In this document: in pieces, positions 48,918 to 58,398 of the stretch
Layout of the letters: each line of letters starts with the position of its first letter
Position numbering within the stretch: position 1 is the stretch's first letter
From: Spirochaeta thermophila DSM 6192
Lineage (GTDB): Bacteria; Spirochaetota; Spirochaetia; Winmispirales; Winmispiraceae
Length of the DNA: 64,000 nt
NCBI RefSeq assembly: GCF_000147075.1
Contig: NC_014484.1
Span: 248,001-312,000, forward strand
Direction: 5' to 3'
Translations under genes and position numbers: made by a program
The notes under the pieces: generated by a model
The model's database searches: none
Told to the model about the DNA's origin: nothing
Seen by the model: the letters and a program-made list of their open reading frames with translations, nothing else

Positions 48918-50204
48918 ATGAAGACATTCGTCCTCGACACCAACGTCCTCATCCACAGGCCTGATGCCATCCTCAGCTTCAAGGACAACGAGGTGGTGAT
49001 ACCCATCTGGGTGCTCGAGGAGCTCGACAAGCTCAAGACGTTCAGCGATGAGCGGGGCAGGAACGCCCGTGCCGCGATCAGGTTCCTGGACGAGCGACGC
49101 AAGAGGGGAAACCTGAGCGAGGGAGTGGCGATAGAGCACGGGATCGTGCTCCGTGTGCTCCTCGGCTTCTGGAAAGACGAGAAGGGGTTCCTCTCGGAAA
49201 GGCCGGACAACCAGATCCTCCTCGCCGCTTACCACCTGCAGAAACACGGGAAGGAGGTCTTCTTCGTCTCGAAGGACATCAATGCCCGGGTGAAGGCCAC
49301 GGCCCTCGGGCTCAAGGCCGTGGACTACGAGAAGCAGAAGGTGAACATCGAGAGTCTCTACAGCGGGTACGTGGAGCAGGACGCAAAGGAGGAGACACTC
49401 GACGAGCTCGACCGGGAGGAGGCCGTGCCGGCGCCCGGCGCGTTCTATCCCAACCAGTTCGTGGTGCTCAAGGGTGCGCACTCGGGCAGGGAGATGCTCA
49501 CGCGGTACCACCACGAGACCAATACCCTCAGGTACGTGATCCCCCGACCTTCGAGCGTCTGGGGGGTGAAGCCGCGCAATCGCGAGCAGGAAATGGTCTT
49601 CGACCTGCTCCTCGACGACGAGGTGCAGCTCGTGACCCTGGTGGGCAAGGCCGGTACGGGAAAGACCCTTCTCGCCCTCGCCGCGGGACTCAAGAAGGTG
49701 CTCGAGGAGAAGGCGTACAAACGTCTCCTCGTGACCCGTCCGGTGGTGCCCATGGGCAAGGATATCGGCTTCCTCCCCGGCGACAAGGAGGAGAAGCTCT
49801 CCCACTGGATGCAGCCGATCTTCGACAACCTCGACTACCTGGTGAGCGTGTACTCCAGGGGACACGTCAAGAGCGTGGAGGAGCTCCTCGCACAGGACGT
49901 GATCGAGATGGAGGCGCTTTCCTTCATCAGGGGGAGGTCCCTTCCCTACCAGTACATCATCATCGACGAAGCACAGAATCTCTCGCCCCACGAGATAAAG
50001 ACCATCGTGAGCAGGGCGGGCCACCACACCAAGATGGTCCTCACCGGCGATCCTTTCCAGATCGACAGCCCTTACCTCGATGCGAACTCCAACGGCCTCA
50101 CCTATCTCGTGGAGGCCTTCAAGGGTGAGGAGATCTTCGGTCACGTGACGCTCCACAAGTCCGAACGGAGCACCCTTGCGGAGCTCGCCGCCGAGCTCCT
50201 CTAG
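48918..50204 (+). CDS. PIN domain-PhoH ATPase (PhoH2/YlaK type)
   Basis: A 428-residue fusion. The N-terminal PIN nuclease domain (about 1-150) keeps its acids: VLDTNVLIHRPDAI, EELDKL, PDNQILLAA and VSKDINARVKA. The C-terminal PhoH P-loop domain has GKAGTGKTLLALAAG, TRPVVPMGKDIGFLPGDKEEK, YIIIDEAQNLSPHEIKT and LTGDPFQID. PhoH2 proteins are reported to be RNA helicase-nucleases. ATG 48918 begins the PIN strand; GAGGGGA precedes it. Confidence 0.92.
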   Translation: MKTFVLDTNVLIHRPDAILSFKDNEVVIPIWVLEELDKLKTFSDERGRNARAAIRFLDERRKRGNLSEGVAIEHGIVLRVLLGFWKDEKGFLSERPDNQILLAAYHLQKHGKEVFFVSKDINARVKATALGLKAVDYEKQKVNIESLYSGYVEQDAKEETLDELDREEAVPAPGAFYPNQFVVLKGAHSGREMLTRYHHETNTLRYVIPRPSSVWGVKPRNREQEMVFDLLLDDEVQLVTLVGKAGTGKTLLALAAGLKKVLEEKAYKRLLVTRPVVPMGKDIGFLPGDKEEKLSHWMQPIFDNLDYLVSVYSRGHVKSVEELLAQDVIEMEALSFIRGRSLPYQYIIIDEAQNLSPHEIKTIVSRAGHHTKMVLTGDPFQIDSPYLDANSNGLTYLVEAFKGEEIFGHVTLHKSERSTLAELAAELL

Positions 50205-50251
50205 GGAGGTTCTCCTCAACCGGGAGGTGTGATCTGCCGAGAGTAAGAGAG

Positions 50252-52534
50252 ATGTGGCGTCGTCTCCTCGTGAGTCTGGGTCTCCTCTGCTCGTTTCCTC
50301 TCGTTGCGGAGGAGGTGGTCTTCTCGGACCTCGTGCTCTCTCCGCTCAACACCGTGCTCTTCACCGCCTCGCTCTCCGTGCCCGGAGTAGGAGCGTATCG
50401 TACCGCCTTCTGGGCCGAGCCGGGTACCGGCACACTCCAGCAGCTCTCGTTCTTCCCTGAACGGATGAGGTTCCTTCCCGCCCTGGGAAAGGTGCAGATC
50501 TACAATCGCTACGGCCTCTTCCGTATCCCTCTCGAGGGGGGAAGGGTCGAGGTGGTGGAGGGATTCCCCGCCTTCGTGAAAGGAGCCGAGATCGCGACCA
50601 CTTCTCCGCTTCCCATCGCTACTTCGCCCGACGGCCGGTACCTGGTCCACTTCGAGAAGGACTCCCCGGCCTACGGCAGCCTCGTGATGGTGGACCTCGA
50701 GACCGGGGAGGAGGCGGTGGTGGCCGAGGGGATCGAGCTCTCGTACCGGGAGATCCCTGTCTCCTGGGCCCCTGACAGCTCGCTCTTTCTCTACGCCCAC
50801 GATGGTATGGTCTACTACTTCTCGATCTCCCAGTGGCGGGAGGGGCGGGTTCTCTCTCCGGAGCGGAGGGTGATAGGGCGGGGAAAGATCGGCTCGGTGT
50901 TCTGGGGAGGGGGAGGGCGTCTCTACTTCGTGGAGGGCACGGTCATAAAGGTCTTCCGGAAGGAGGAGATCTTCACCCATGGGTTCTACTACGGGGTGGT
51001 GAAGGTGGGCCGTGTGGTGGGGAAGCTCCCCTTCCATTTTGATCCCAATTTCGACCGATTGTGGATCGGACCGGAGGAGAACTTCGTGTTGCTCTGCAGG
51101 GCAGGGCGGGACATCTTCCTCTATCCCCTCGACCGTGAGGACTACGAGGGGGGTGCCCTTCAGGAACCGTCGCTCGTGCTCCCACGACGCATGTACCTCG
51201 AGGACGTGGTGTGGGACGACGAGGGAAAGCTCACCCTGTTCGTGAAGGAGGTGCACGACGGCACGGTGGAGAGGCGCCTCTTCTGGATGGTGGTGGGTTC
51301 CCAGCGGGCCTTCGAGGAACGAGAGGAACGACCTCAGGTGTGGGCCCTGTCCGAGGACGGGTCCTACCTCGCCCTGGCCATGGAGGATGGGATCCGCCTC
51401 TACCGCTACGACTCGTGGACCGAGGTGGGGAGGATCGATCACCCCGAGCCCGTGGTGCTCGCATGGGCAGGAGACGACCTCGTGGTGGGCGGCAGGTGGT
51501 CGGTGTCCCGATACGGCAGGGACGGGAGGCTCAAGGCCCTGCTCTGCATCTCTCAGCCGGAAGGACTCGGTTTCACGGTGGGGGACTACCGGCCCGTGGT
51601 GTGGGCAGGGGAGGATACGGTGCAGTGGGATGTCGACCGGGCGGTCTTCGAGGTGCGGGAGGATCGTCCTGCCGCCGGGGCGCCCGTCCTCAGCACGAGT
51701 GCCTACCGTGTGTATCTCCAGGATCTCCCCGAACAGCCCTACCGGAACATCGTGATGGTGAGGGATCTGCAGGGGCTCTCGACATACCCGCTCTTCCCCC
51801 CGCCCGAGCGTTCGTACGAACCCTTTCCCGAGAAAGACGAACCGGTGGACTTCATCTACTTCACGCATGGCTCCCGGCTCAGGAGACGGGAGGTGGCCCT
51901 GGTGTTCAACGCGATCTCCTCTGCCGAGGGGTTGGCCCGGGTCCTCGAGCTCCTCAAGGAGTACGGGGTGAAGGCCACGTTCTTCTTGAACGGCGACTTC
52001 ATGAGGGAGAATCCCGGGGCTACGAGGCAGATCTCCACCTTCGCGGCTGAGGTGGGATCGCTCTTCTACACCCATTTCGACATGTCGGATTCCCGCTTCT
52101 CACTCTCCGAAGAGTTCATACAACAGGGACTCGCCCGTACCGAGGACGAGTATTTCGAGATCACCGGCAGAGAGCTTGCCCTTCTGTGGCACGCGCCGTA
52201 TTATTTCGTGAGGGAGGATCTCCTCAAGGCGGCGGCGGCCATGAACTACGTGTACGTGGGCTGTGATGTCGACAGCCTCGACTGGGTGCCCCAGTTCACA
52301 AGGGAGGGGGAGTCGAGGCTCTACGCCCCGGCCGCCCAGCTCGTGGAACGGATCGTGCGTATGAAGAAGCCTGGGTCGATCGTGGCCTTCACCGTGGGAA
52401 GGCCGGACGAGAAGGACCCGGTTCGGCGGCGTGAGGACTATCTCTTCCAGAAGCTCGACGTGTTCCTGAATGAACTCATCGCGAGGGGATACCGGTTCGT
52501 GACGGTCTCGGAACTCATGGAGCACGCGCGGTGA
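50252..52534 (+). CDS. exported beta-propeller-like protein with degenerate polysaccharide deacetylase domain
   Basis: A 760-residue exported protein (signal peptide MWRRLLVSLGLLCSFPLVAE). Residues about 20-500 have repeated beta segments with WD40/PD40-like phrases (ATSPDGRYLVHFE, SWAPDSSLFLYAHDG, ALSEDGSYLALAMEDGIRLY). The C-terminal 220 residues follow the NodB fold (LARVLELLKEYGVKATFFLNGDF, YVYVGCDVDSLDW), but the catalytic motif TFDDG reads VFNAIS, the first His of NHxxxH is lost (GSLFYTH) and RPPYG reads HAPYY. It is thus probably non-catalytic, perhaps a glycan-binding protein. Confidence 0.75.
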   Translation: MWRRLLVSLGLLCSFPLVAEEVVFSDLVLSPLNTVLFTASLSVPGVGAYRTAFWAEPGTGTLQQLSFFPERMRFLPALGKVQIYNRYGLFRIPLEGGRVEVVEGFPAFVKGAEIATTSPLPIATSPDGRYLVHFEKDSPAYGSLVMVDLETGEEAVVAEGIELSYREIPVSWAPDSSLFLYAHDGMVYYFSISQWREGRVLSPERRVIGRGKIGSVFWGGGGRLYFVEGTVIKVFRKEEIFTHGFYYGVVKVGRVVGKLPFHFDPNFDRLWIGPEENFVLLCRAGRDIFLYPLDREDYEGGALQEPSLVLPRRMYLEDVVWDDEGKLTLFVKEVHDGTVERRLFWMVVGSQRAFEEREERPQVWALSEDGSYLALAMEDGIRLYRYDSWTEVGRIDHPEPVVLAWAGDDLVVGGRWSVSRYGRDGRLKALLCISQPEGLGFTVGDYRPVVWAGEDTVQWDVDRAVFEVREDRPAAGAPVLSTSAYRVYLQDLPEQPYRNIVMVRDLQGLSTYPLFPPPERSYEPFPEKDEPVDFIYFTHGSRLRRREVALVFNAISSAEGLARVLELLKEYGVKATFFLNGDFMRENPGATRQISTFAAEVGSLFYTHFDMSDSRFSLSEEFIQQGLARTEDEYFEITGRELALLWHAPYYFVREDLLKAAAAMNYVYVGCDVDSLDWVPQFTREGESRLYAPAAQLVERIVRMKKPGSIVAFTVGRPDEKDPVRRREDYLFQKLDVFLNELIARGYRFVTVSELMEHAR

Positions 52535-52553
52535 GATCCTCGGGACATTTCCA

Positions 52554-52581
52554 TAAAGGGGAGCGTCCGTCGCTCCGATAG
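52554..52581 (+). promoter_or_regulatory. sigma-28-like flagellar promoter of fliS
   Basis: TAAA (52554-52557), 16-base spacer, TCCGATAG (52574-52581), close to TAAA-N15-GCCGATAA; located 24 bases before the fliS start. Confidence 0.5.
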
Positions 52582-52604
52582 ATAATGCAGAGAGGGGTAG
52601 GACC

Positions 52605-53000
52605 TTGAAACCACAGAACGCCATCAATGCCTACAAACAGACCTCGATCAAGACCGCGAGCCAGGGGAAGCTCATCGTCATGCTCTACGACGGGGCCATA
52701 AGGAACATCGATACGGCGATCGAGCTCCTCGAGCAGGGGACCAGGCAGCTCGACAGGGTCCACAATGCCGTCATCAAGGCTCAGGATATCGTGGCTGAAC
52801 TGGCCTCCTCTCTGGATCTCGATCGGGGGGGGGACCTCGCGAAGAACCTCTTGAGTCTCTACCTCTTCTTCGACGAACAGCTCATGGAGGCCAACATCCG
52901 CAAGGATCCGGAGCTGCTCAGGAAGGTGCGGGATATGCTCGCTTCCCTCCGGGAGGCGTGGGCGCAGATCGCCCACATGGCCCCTGAGGCGCAGGTGTAG
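52605..53000 (+). CDS. fliS: flagellar export chaperone FliS
   Basis: A 131-residue helical bundle protein. NAINAYKQTSIKTASQGKLI followed by VMLYDGAIRNIDTAIELLE is diagnostic for FliS, which binds the C-terminus of flagellin and prevents early polymerisation. The start codon is TTG, with GAGGGG seven bases ahead; no in-frame ATG lies upstream. A flagellar sigma-28-like promoter precedes it and a FlgN-like gene follows after eight bases. Confidence 0.93.
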   Translation: MKPQNAINAYKQTSIKTASQGKLIVMLYDGAIRNIDTAIELLEQGTRQLDRVHNAVIKAQDIVAELASSLDLDRGGDLAKNLLSLYLFFDEQLMEANIRKDPELLRKVRDMLASLREAWAQIAHMAPEAQV

Positions 53001-53008
53001 GAGGATGC

Positions 53009-53473
53009 ATGGCGGATATGCTCACCATGGAGGAGCTTGACGCCCGTGTGGCGCTCCTCAGGAGATTGAGGGACTACCTCGTAAAACAGCGGGAACGGCT
53101 GGTGGACTACCTCGAGCTCCTTGATCGCGAGGAGGAGGCCATCACCTCTGAGGACGTGGAGCGGCTCCACATCCACGTGGAGATGGAGCACCGCATCCTC
53201 AAGGATCTCTTCTCGCTCCAGAGGGTGATCGTCCCTCTCAAGGAGATGTACCGGGCCATGTATCCCACGGGACACAGAGAGATCGAGCACCTGGAACGAT
53301 CGGTGGGAGAGCTCACCCGCAAGGCCTTCGCGCACAACGAGGAGAACCGGAAGCTCCTCCAGCTCCAGATGGCTTCGCTCAAAGAGCGGATAGAGGCCCT
53401 GCGTATCCCTCAGTTCAGGAAGAATCTCTTCGCCTCTTCCCATACCTCCCATTCGGTTGATATCCTCACCTAA
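53009..53473 (+). CDS. FlgN-like flagellar protein
   Basis: A 154-residue, almost wholly helical coiled-coil protein (LRRLRDYLVKQRERLVDYLE, EEEAITSEDVERLHIHVEME, RKLLQLQMASLKERIEALR). It resembles FlgN-type chaperones for hook-associated proteins in length and helix layout, and its position directly after fliS supports this, but the family signature is weak. AGGAGG lies just upstream of the ATG. PolA starts three bases after its stop. Confidence 0.6.
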   Translation: MADMLTMEELDARVALLRRLRDYLVKQRERLVDYLELLDREEEAITSEDVERLHIHVEMEHRILKDLFSLQRVIVPLKEMYRAMYPTGHREIEHLERSVGELTRKAFAHNEENRKLLQLQMASLKERIEALRIPQFRKNLFASSHTSHSVDILT

Positions 53474-53475
53474 GG

Positions 53476-56169
53476 ATGAAACCGCTCTTCCTCATAGATG
53501 CCTACGGCCTCATCTATCGCGCCTACTTCGCCCTCATCCGGGCCCCCATGCGGACCAAGGACGGGCGCAACACGTCCGCGATCTACGGTTTCTTCCGTAT
53601 GCTTTTCAGGTTCGTGAAGGAGTACGATCCGGTCTACTGCGGAGTGGTGCTCGATTCCCTCACGCCCACCTTCAGGGAGAAGACCTTCGAGGCCTACAAG
53701 GCCACCAGGCAGAAGACGCCGGAGGATCTCCACCCGCAGATCCCGGTGATCGAGGAGATCCTCGAGGCCTTGGGGTTCGCCACCGTCCGGATGAACGGGT
53801 TCGAGGCGGACGACGTGATGGGTACGCTCGCCGCCATGGCCCAGGCGGAGGGGCGTCCGTGTTTCGTGGTATCGGGCGACAAGGACCTCGCCCAGCTGGT
53901 CACGAAGGGCGTAAAAATCGTCCGGATGGACAAGGACGATTTCGTGGTGCTCGACGAGGAGGGGGTGAAGGAGAAGTGGGGGGTGCGGGCCGATCAGATC
54001 GTGGACTTCCTGGCCCTGGTGGGGGATGCATCCGACAACATCCCGGGTGTGGAGGGGATCGGTGAGAAGACGGCCCAGCGACTCCTCGCCGAGTATGGGT
54101 CGCTCGAGGGAGTCTATGCCCACCTCGACGAGCTCTCCCCTTCGCTGAGGAGAAAGCTCGAGGAGGGAAGGGAGCGGGCCTTCCTGAGCAGGGATCTCGC
54201 CACGATACGGACGGATCTCGATCTCTCCCTCACGATAGGGGATCTCAGGCGCAGGGAACCCGAGGTACAGCGGGCGAGGGAGCTCTTCCTGGCCTACGAC
54301 ATACGGAGCCTGGCTCAGGAGGTGGGGGGGAGTCCTTCCGTGGGGGAGAAGCCGACCCTCGAGGTGGAGGGTCCCTCCAGGGCGGGTGTCTCCTACGAGG
54401 TGGTCACCGACCGGGCCTCCCTCTCCCGATGGGTGGAGGAGGCCCTGGAGAGGGGGGCGGTGGCCGTGGACACCGAGACCGATGGGCTCGACCCCCTCAC
54501 GTGCCGTCTCGTGGGTGTCTCGTTCGCGGTGGACGAGGGGCGGGCGTGCTACGTGCCGCTCGCGGCCCCGGATGTGCGGCCGCTTCCCGCCGACGTGGTA
54601 CGCGAGGTCCTCTCACCGCTCCTCGTGTCCACCGAGGTGGTGAAGGTCGGGCAGAATCTGAAGTTCGATTACCACGTGCTCAGGCGGTGGGGCGTCCGTC
54701 CGGAGGGGCCGTTCTTCGACACCATGGTGGCGGCATGGCTGTTGGAGTCGGATGCCGGGCGCTACAACCTCGACAGGCTCGCGGAGAAGTATCTGGGGTG
54801 GCGCACCATCCATTACAAGGACGTGGTGGAGAAGGGGGCCTCGTTCGAGACGGTGCCGGTGGCGGAGGCAGGGGTGTACGCGGCCGAGGATGCGGACATC
54901 GCCTTGCGGCTCTCCCGGGTCTTGAAGGAGCGTCTCGAGGCCGAGGGGCTCGGGCGGGTCTTCTACGAGATGGAGATGCCGCTCCTCTCCATCCTCGCTC
55001 GGATGGAGGAGTGGGGGATCGGGCTCGACGGGGAGGCCCTGTCGGCCTTCGGCAGGGAGCTCGAGGAACGCATCTCTACCATAGAGAAGGAGATATTCGA
55101 GCTCGTCGGGCACGAGTTCAACGTGGGTTCCACCAAGCAGCTCCAGGAGGTGTTGTTCGTGGAGCGGGGGCTGCCGCCGGTGAAGAAGACCAAGACCGGT
55201 TTTTCCACGGACACGAGCGTGTTGGAGGAGCTGGCCGCTCGGGATCCGGTGGCGGCGAAGGTGCTGGAGTACCGAAGTCTCACCAAGTTGAAGAACACCT
55301 ATGTGGACGTGCTTCCCGGGCTCGTGAACCCGGGGACGGGTCGGCTTCACACGTGGTTCAGCCAGGTGGGGACGGCCACGGGTCGGCTCTCGAGCAAGGA
55401 TCCCAACCTCCAGAACATCCCGATCAAGACCGAGGAGGGCCGCCGGATCAGGGAGGCGTTCGTGCCGCAGCGGGGCTGGTGGTTCCTGAGCGCGGACTAC
55501 TCCCAGATCGAGCTGGTGATCCTGGCCCATCTTTCGGAGGATCCGGCTCTCTGCAGGGCCTTCAGGGAGGGCGAGGACGTACACCGGGCTACGGGGAGTC
55601 TCCTCTTCGGGGTACCGCCCGAGGCGGTGACGCCCGAGCAGCGGAGGATCGCCAAGACGATCAACTTTGGCGTGATCTACGGGATGTCGGCCTTCCGGCT
55701 CTCGAGGGAGCTCGGTATCCCGCGTAAGGAGGCCGAACGGTTCATCGATGCGTACTTCACCACGTATGCGGGGGTGAGGGCGTTCATCGAACGGACGATC
55801 GCCGAGGCGGAGGAGAAGGGGTACGTGACCACCCTCTTCGGGAGGAAGCGGCCGCTTCCCTACATCACGAGCCGGAACAAGACGCAGAAGACAGGAGCGG
55901 AGCGGATCGCGGTGAACACGCCGATCCAGGGGTCGGGAGCGGATATCATCAAGCTGGCGATGATCGATCTGGACGCCCAGATGCGCAGGATGGGGCTCGC
56001 CTCCCGGATGATCCTCCAGGTGCACGACGAGCTCATCTTCGAGGTGCCTCCCGAGGAGCTTGAGGTGATGAAGCGGCTGGTGAGGGAGCGGATGGAGGGG
56101 GTGGTGCGGCTCTCGGTGCCGCTCCGGGTGGAGATGGGTGTGGGGAGGAACTGGGGAGAGGCCCACTAG
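53476..56169 (+). CDS. polA: DNA polymerase I
   Basis: A full 897-residue Pol I. The 5' nuclease (about 1-290) starts FLIDAYGLIYRAYFALIR and has GFEADDVMGTLA and GVEGIGEKTAQRLL. The 3'-5' exonuclease (about 310-500) keeps DTETDGL, GQNLKFDYHVL and YAAEDADIALRL, so proofreading looks active. The polymerase (about 520-897) has motif A DYSQIELVILAHLS, O-helix RRIAKTINFGVIYGMSA and motif C QVHDELIFEV. It is cotranscribed with the flagellar pair upstream and coaE downstream. Confidence 0.97.
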   Translation: MKPLFLIDAYGLIYRAYFALIRAPMRTKDGRNTSAIYGFFRMLFRFVKEYDPVYCGVVLDSLTPTFREKTFEAYKATRQKTPEDLHPQIPVIEEILEALGFATVRMNGFEADDVMGTLAAMAQAEGRPCFVVSGDKDLAQLVTKGVKIVRMDKDDFVVLDEEGVKEKWGVRADQIVDFLALVGDASDNIPGVEGIGEKTAQRLLAEYGSLEGVYAHLDELSPSLRRKLEEGRERAFLSRDLATIRTDLDLSLTIGDLRRREPEVQRARELFLAYDIRSLAQEVGGSPSVGEKPTLEVEGPSRAGVSYEVVTDRASLSRWVEEALERGAVAVDTETDGLDPLTCRLVGVSFAVDEGRACYVPLAAPDVRPLPADVVREVLSPLLVSTEVVKVGQNLKFDYHVLRRWGVRPEGPFFDTMVAAWLLESDAGRYNLDRLAEKYLGWRTIHYKDVVEKGASFETVPVAEAGVYAAEDADIALRLSRVLKERLEAEGLGRVFYEMEMPLLSILARMEEWGIGLDGEALSAFGRELEERISTIEKEIFELVGHEFNVGSTKQLQEVLFVERGLPPVKKTKTGFSTDTSVLEELAARDPVAAKVLEYRSLTKLKNTYVDVLPGLVNPGTGRLHTWFSQVGTATGRLSSKDPNLQNIPIKTEEGRRIREAFVPQRGWWFLSADYSQIELVILAHLSEDPALCRAFREGEDVHRATGSLLFGVPPEAVTPEQRRIAKTINFGVIYGMSAFRLSRELGIPRKEAERFIDAYFTTYAGVRAFIERTIAEAEEKGYVTTLFGRKRPLPYITSRNKTQKTGAERIAVNTPIQGSGADIIKLAMIDLDAQMRRMGLASRMILQVHDELIFEVPPEELEVMKRLVRERMEGVVRLSVPLRVEMGVGRNWGEAH

Positions 56170-56177
56170 GGGGGCGT

Positions 56178-56795
56178 GTGGGAGAGGGTGTACGGCCGCC
56201 GGTGATAGGGGTGACGGGGCCTGCAGGGGCGGGGAAGAGCCTGGTGGCGCGGATGGTGGCGGAGCTGCTCGGCGGAGAGGTGGTGGATGTGGACGAGGTG
56301 GGCCACAAGGCGTTGGATGTGTGTCGGGGGGAGGTGGTGCGGATCTTCGGGGAGGGGGTGGTGAGGGAGGGGCGGGTGGACAGGTGGGCGCTCGGCAGGC
56401 TGGTCTTCGGCGACGGGAGGGCGCGGGAACGGCTGGAACGGGTGGTGCACCCGTGGATGCGGGAGGAGGTGATACGGCGGGTGGGGGGGAGGAGGGGGCC
56501 GGTGGTGGTGGATGCGGCGCTGCTGGGGAGGATGGGGCTGGAGGCGGTGTGTGATCGGGTGCTGGTGGTGCGGGCGCCGTGGTGGGTGCGGGTGTGGCGG
56601 CTTGTGCGGAGGGATGGGAGGTCGGTGTGCGAGGCGGTGAGGATCCTCCGGGCGCAACGTGGTCTCTTCTCTCAACCTTTTTCCTGCGGTGTCGATACTG
56701 AATATGTGATCAACGTGGGATCGAAACGGCATCTCAGACAGAAGATCGCCACCCTCCTCGTACGGTGGGGGTATCTCAGAGAGGGGGTTTCATAG
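56178..56795 (+). CDS. coaE: dephospho-CoA kinase
   Basis: A 205-residue P-loop kinase catalysing the last step of CoA synthesis. VIGVTGPAGAGKSLVARMVAE is the Walker A, DVDEVGHKAL the CoA-site acid, ERVVHPWMREEV the conserved HP motif, and VVVDAALLGRMGLEAVCDRVLVV fits the family VPLLFE segment. GTG start preceded by AGGGGGGC, nine bases after polA. GC content and GTG usage are very high (many GGG/GTG). Confidence 0.88.
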   Translation: MGEGVRPPVIGVTGPAGAGKSLVARMVAELLGGEVVDVDEVGHKALDVCRGEVVRIFGEGVVREGRVDRWALGRLVFGDGRARERLERVVHPWMREEVIRRVGGRRGPVVVDAALLGRMGLEAVCDRVLVVRAPWWVRVWRLVRRDGRSVCEAVRILRAQRGLFSQPFSCGVDTEYVINVGSKRHLRQKIATLLVRWGYLREGVS

Positions 56796-56798
56796 GAT

Positions 56799-57473
56799 AT
56801 GGACAGAGAACGCATCCTTGTCGTGCTCGTGGGTGTGAGTGTATTTCTCCTCGTGGTGGTTCTCGTGGGGATGTGGTGGCTTTCCCCTCGGGAGGAGAAG
56901 CCTGTGCAGGTGGTGACCGCCGGGGAGCAGCCCCAGCAGAGCGGCTTCGATGCAGTGGAGTGGGTGAGGGAGGGGGAGGGGTTCCCCGGCCTCCTCGAAG
57001 GGGAGGAGCCCCTGGAAGACGAGTTCATCGTGACCGAGACCCTCTTCGGGAGCGAGTCCGCCACGCCCTCTCCTGCCCCCGTGGCGGTACAGGCCGCCCC
57101 CTCACCGACCCCGGTGCGCCCGGTCTCCCGGGGTGACCGGGCTCCCGTCCCCGCTCCCACCCGAACCCCGGCTCCCCGGGTGGAGACGAGGGCGGTGGAG
57201 CATACTCCCACTCCCGTGGTGCGGGAGGAGTTCTGGATCCAGATTGCCTCGTTCACGTCCCAGGCGAGGGCCGCCCACGTGGTCGAGGATCTCAGGGAGA
57301 AGGGGATCACGGCCAGGATCGTCACCAAGACCATGGATGGGGTCACCTACTACAGGGTACGCCTCGGTCCCTACGAGAAAAAGGCCGAAGCCGAGAAGTT
57401 CCTCGCTTCCATACGGAATCTCGAGGGGTACGAGAAGAGCTACATCTCCCTGGTGTACCGAAGGGATCCCTAG
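56799..57473 (+). CDS. membrane-anchored SPOR-domain protein
   Basis: A 224-residue protein with one N-terminal membrane helix (ILVVLVGVSVFLLVVVLVGMW), a Pro/Thr-rich periplasmic linker (about 60-140) and a C-terminal SPOR domain (FWIQIASFTSQARAAHVVED, YYRVRLGPYEKKAEAEKFLA). SPOR domains bind denuded peptidoglycan, often at the septum. It starts three bases after coaE and converges with cysE, one base apart. Confidence 0.85.
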   Translation: MDRERILVVLVGVSVFLLVVVLVGMWWLSPREEKPVQVVTAGEQPQQSGFDAVEWVREGEGFPGLLEGEEPLEDEFIVTETLFGSESATPSPAPVAVQAAPSPTPVRPVSRGDRAPVPAPTRTPAPRVETRAVEHTPTPVVREEFWIQIASFTSQARAAHVVEDLREKGITARIVTKTMDGVTYYRVRLGPYEKKAEAEKFLASIRNLEGYEKSYISLVYRRDP

Positions 57474-57474
57474 G

Positions 57475-58398
57475 CTATATCTGGAAGTCGTGTGGCTCCT
57501 CTTTCCCGGGTTTTATCACGTAACGGGAAGGCTGGTTGTAGATCTTGCTGTAGGGAGGCACCGAGCTCGTGAGCCACACGTTGCCCCCGATGATGGAGTG
57601 GTGTCCTATCACGGTGCTCCCCCCGAGGATGGTGGCGCCAGCGTAGATGGTGACGTTGTCCTCGATGGTGGGATGACGCTTCACATTCGCTTCCGATTTC
57701 TTCACACTCAAGGCGCCCAGGGTGACCCCCTGATAGATCTTCACGTTGTTGCCTATGACCGTGGTCTCGCCTATCACCACACCGGTACCGTGGTCGATGC
57801 AGAGTCCTTCCCCTATGGTGGCGCCGGGATGGATGTCGATCCCCGTCTTTCCGTGGACGTACTCCGTCATCATCCGGGGGATGAGGGGGACGCCTTCGGT
57901 CCAGAGAATGTGGGCCACACGATACACCAGGATGGCCTCGATCCCCGGGTAGGAGAGGATCACCTCTTCCTCCGATTTCGCGGCCGGGTCGCCCTCGAGG
58001 GTGGCCTTCACGTCGTACATGAGAAGCCGTCGCACCTCGGGGAGGCGCTCCAGGAAGCGATAGGTGATCTCCTCGGCCTCCTCCCTCACCTTGATCCTGT
58101 GTTCCCGGGAGAGCCCGCCCCGCGTGCGCCGTTCGCTGAAGTGGATGCTCTTCTCCACCTCCTCGGAGAGGTCGCGGAAGAGGCGTGTGAGGATCTCCTG
58201 CGTGAAGAGGCGGACGGTGTCCCGGCGTATCCCGTCGTTCTCCCTGAAACCCGGGAAGAGGAGAGCCTCTATATCGGAGAGGATGCGGATCACCCCCATC
58301 TTCGAAGGGAGGTTGCACTCATCCGTGTAGTTGATGCCCCCCTCTCTCTCGTAGGAGGATATGAGCATACCGGTTATCTTCTCCAGTCTGGCACCCAT
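57475..58398 (-). CDS. cysE: serine O-acetyltransferase (SrpH/EpsC-like)
   Basis: A 307-residue enzyme forming O-acetylserine for cysteine synthesis. The C-terminal left-handed beta-helix is clear: [64 protein letters not shown]; the helical N-terminal domain is long, as in the SrpH/EpsC group. AAGGAGG precedes the ATG. It overlaps the patatin gene by 25 bases, an unexpected partner; cysteine produced is also the substrate for CoaB. Confidence 0.92.
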   Translation of the reverse strand: MGARLEKITGMLISSYEREGGINYTDECNLPSKMGVIRILSDIEALLFPGFRENDGIRRDTVRLFTQEILTRLFRDLSEEVEKSIHFSERRTRGGLSREHRIKVREEAEEITYRFLERLPEVRRLLMYDVKATLEGDPAAKSEEEVILSYPGIEAILVYRVAHILWTEGVPLIPRMMTEYVHGKTGIDIHPGATIGEGLCIDHGTGVVIGETTVIGNNVKIYQGVTLGALSVKKSEANVKRHPTIEDNVTIYAGATILGGSTVIGHHSIIGGNVWLTSSVPPYSKIYNQPSRYVIKPGKEEPHDFQI

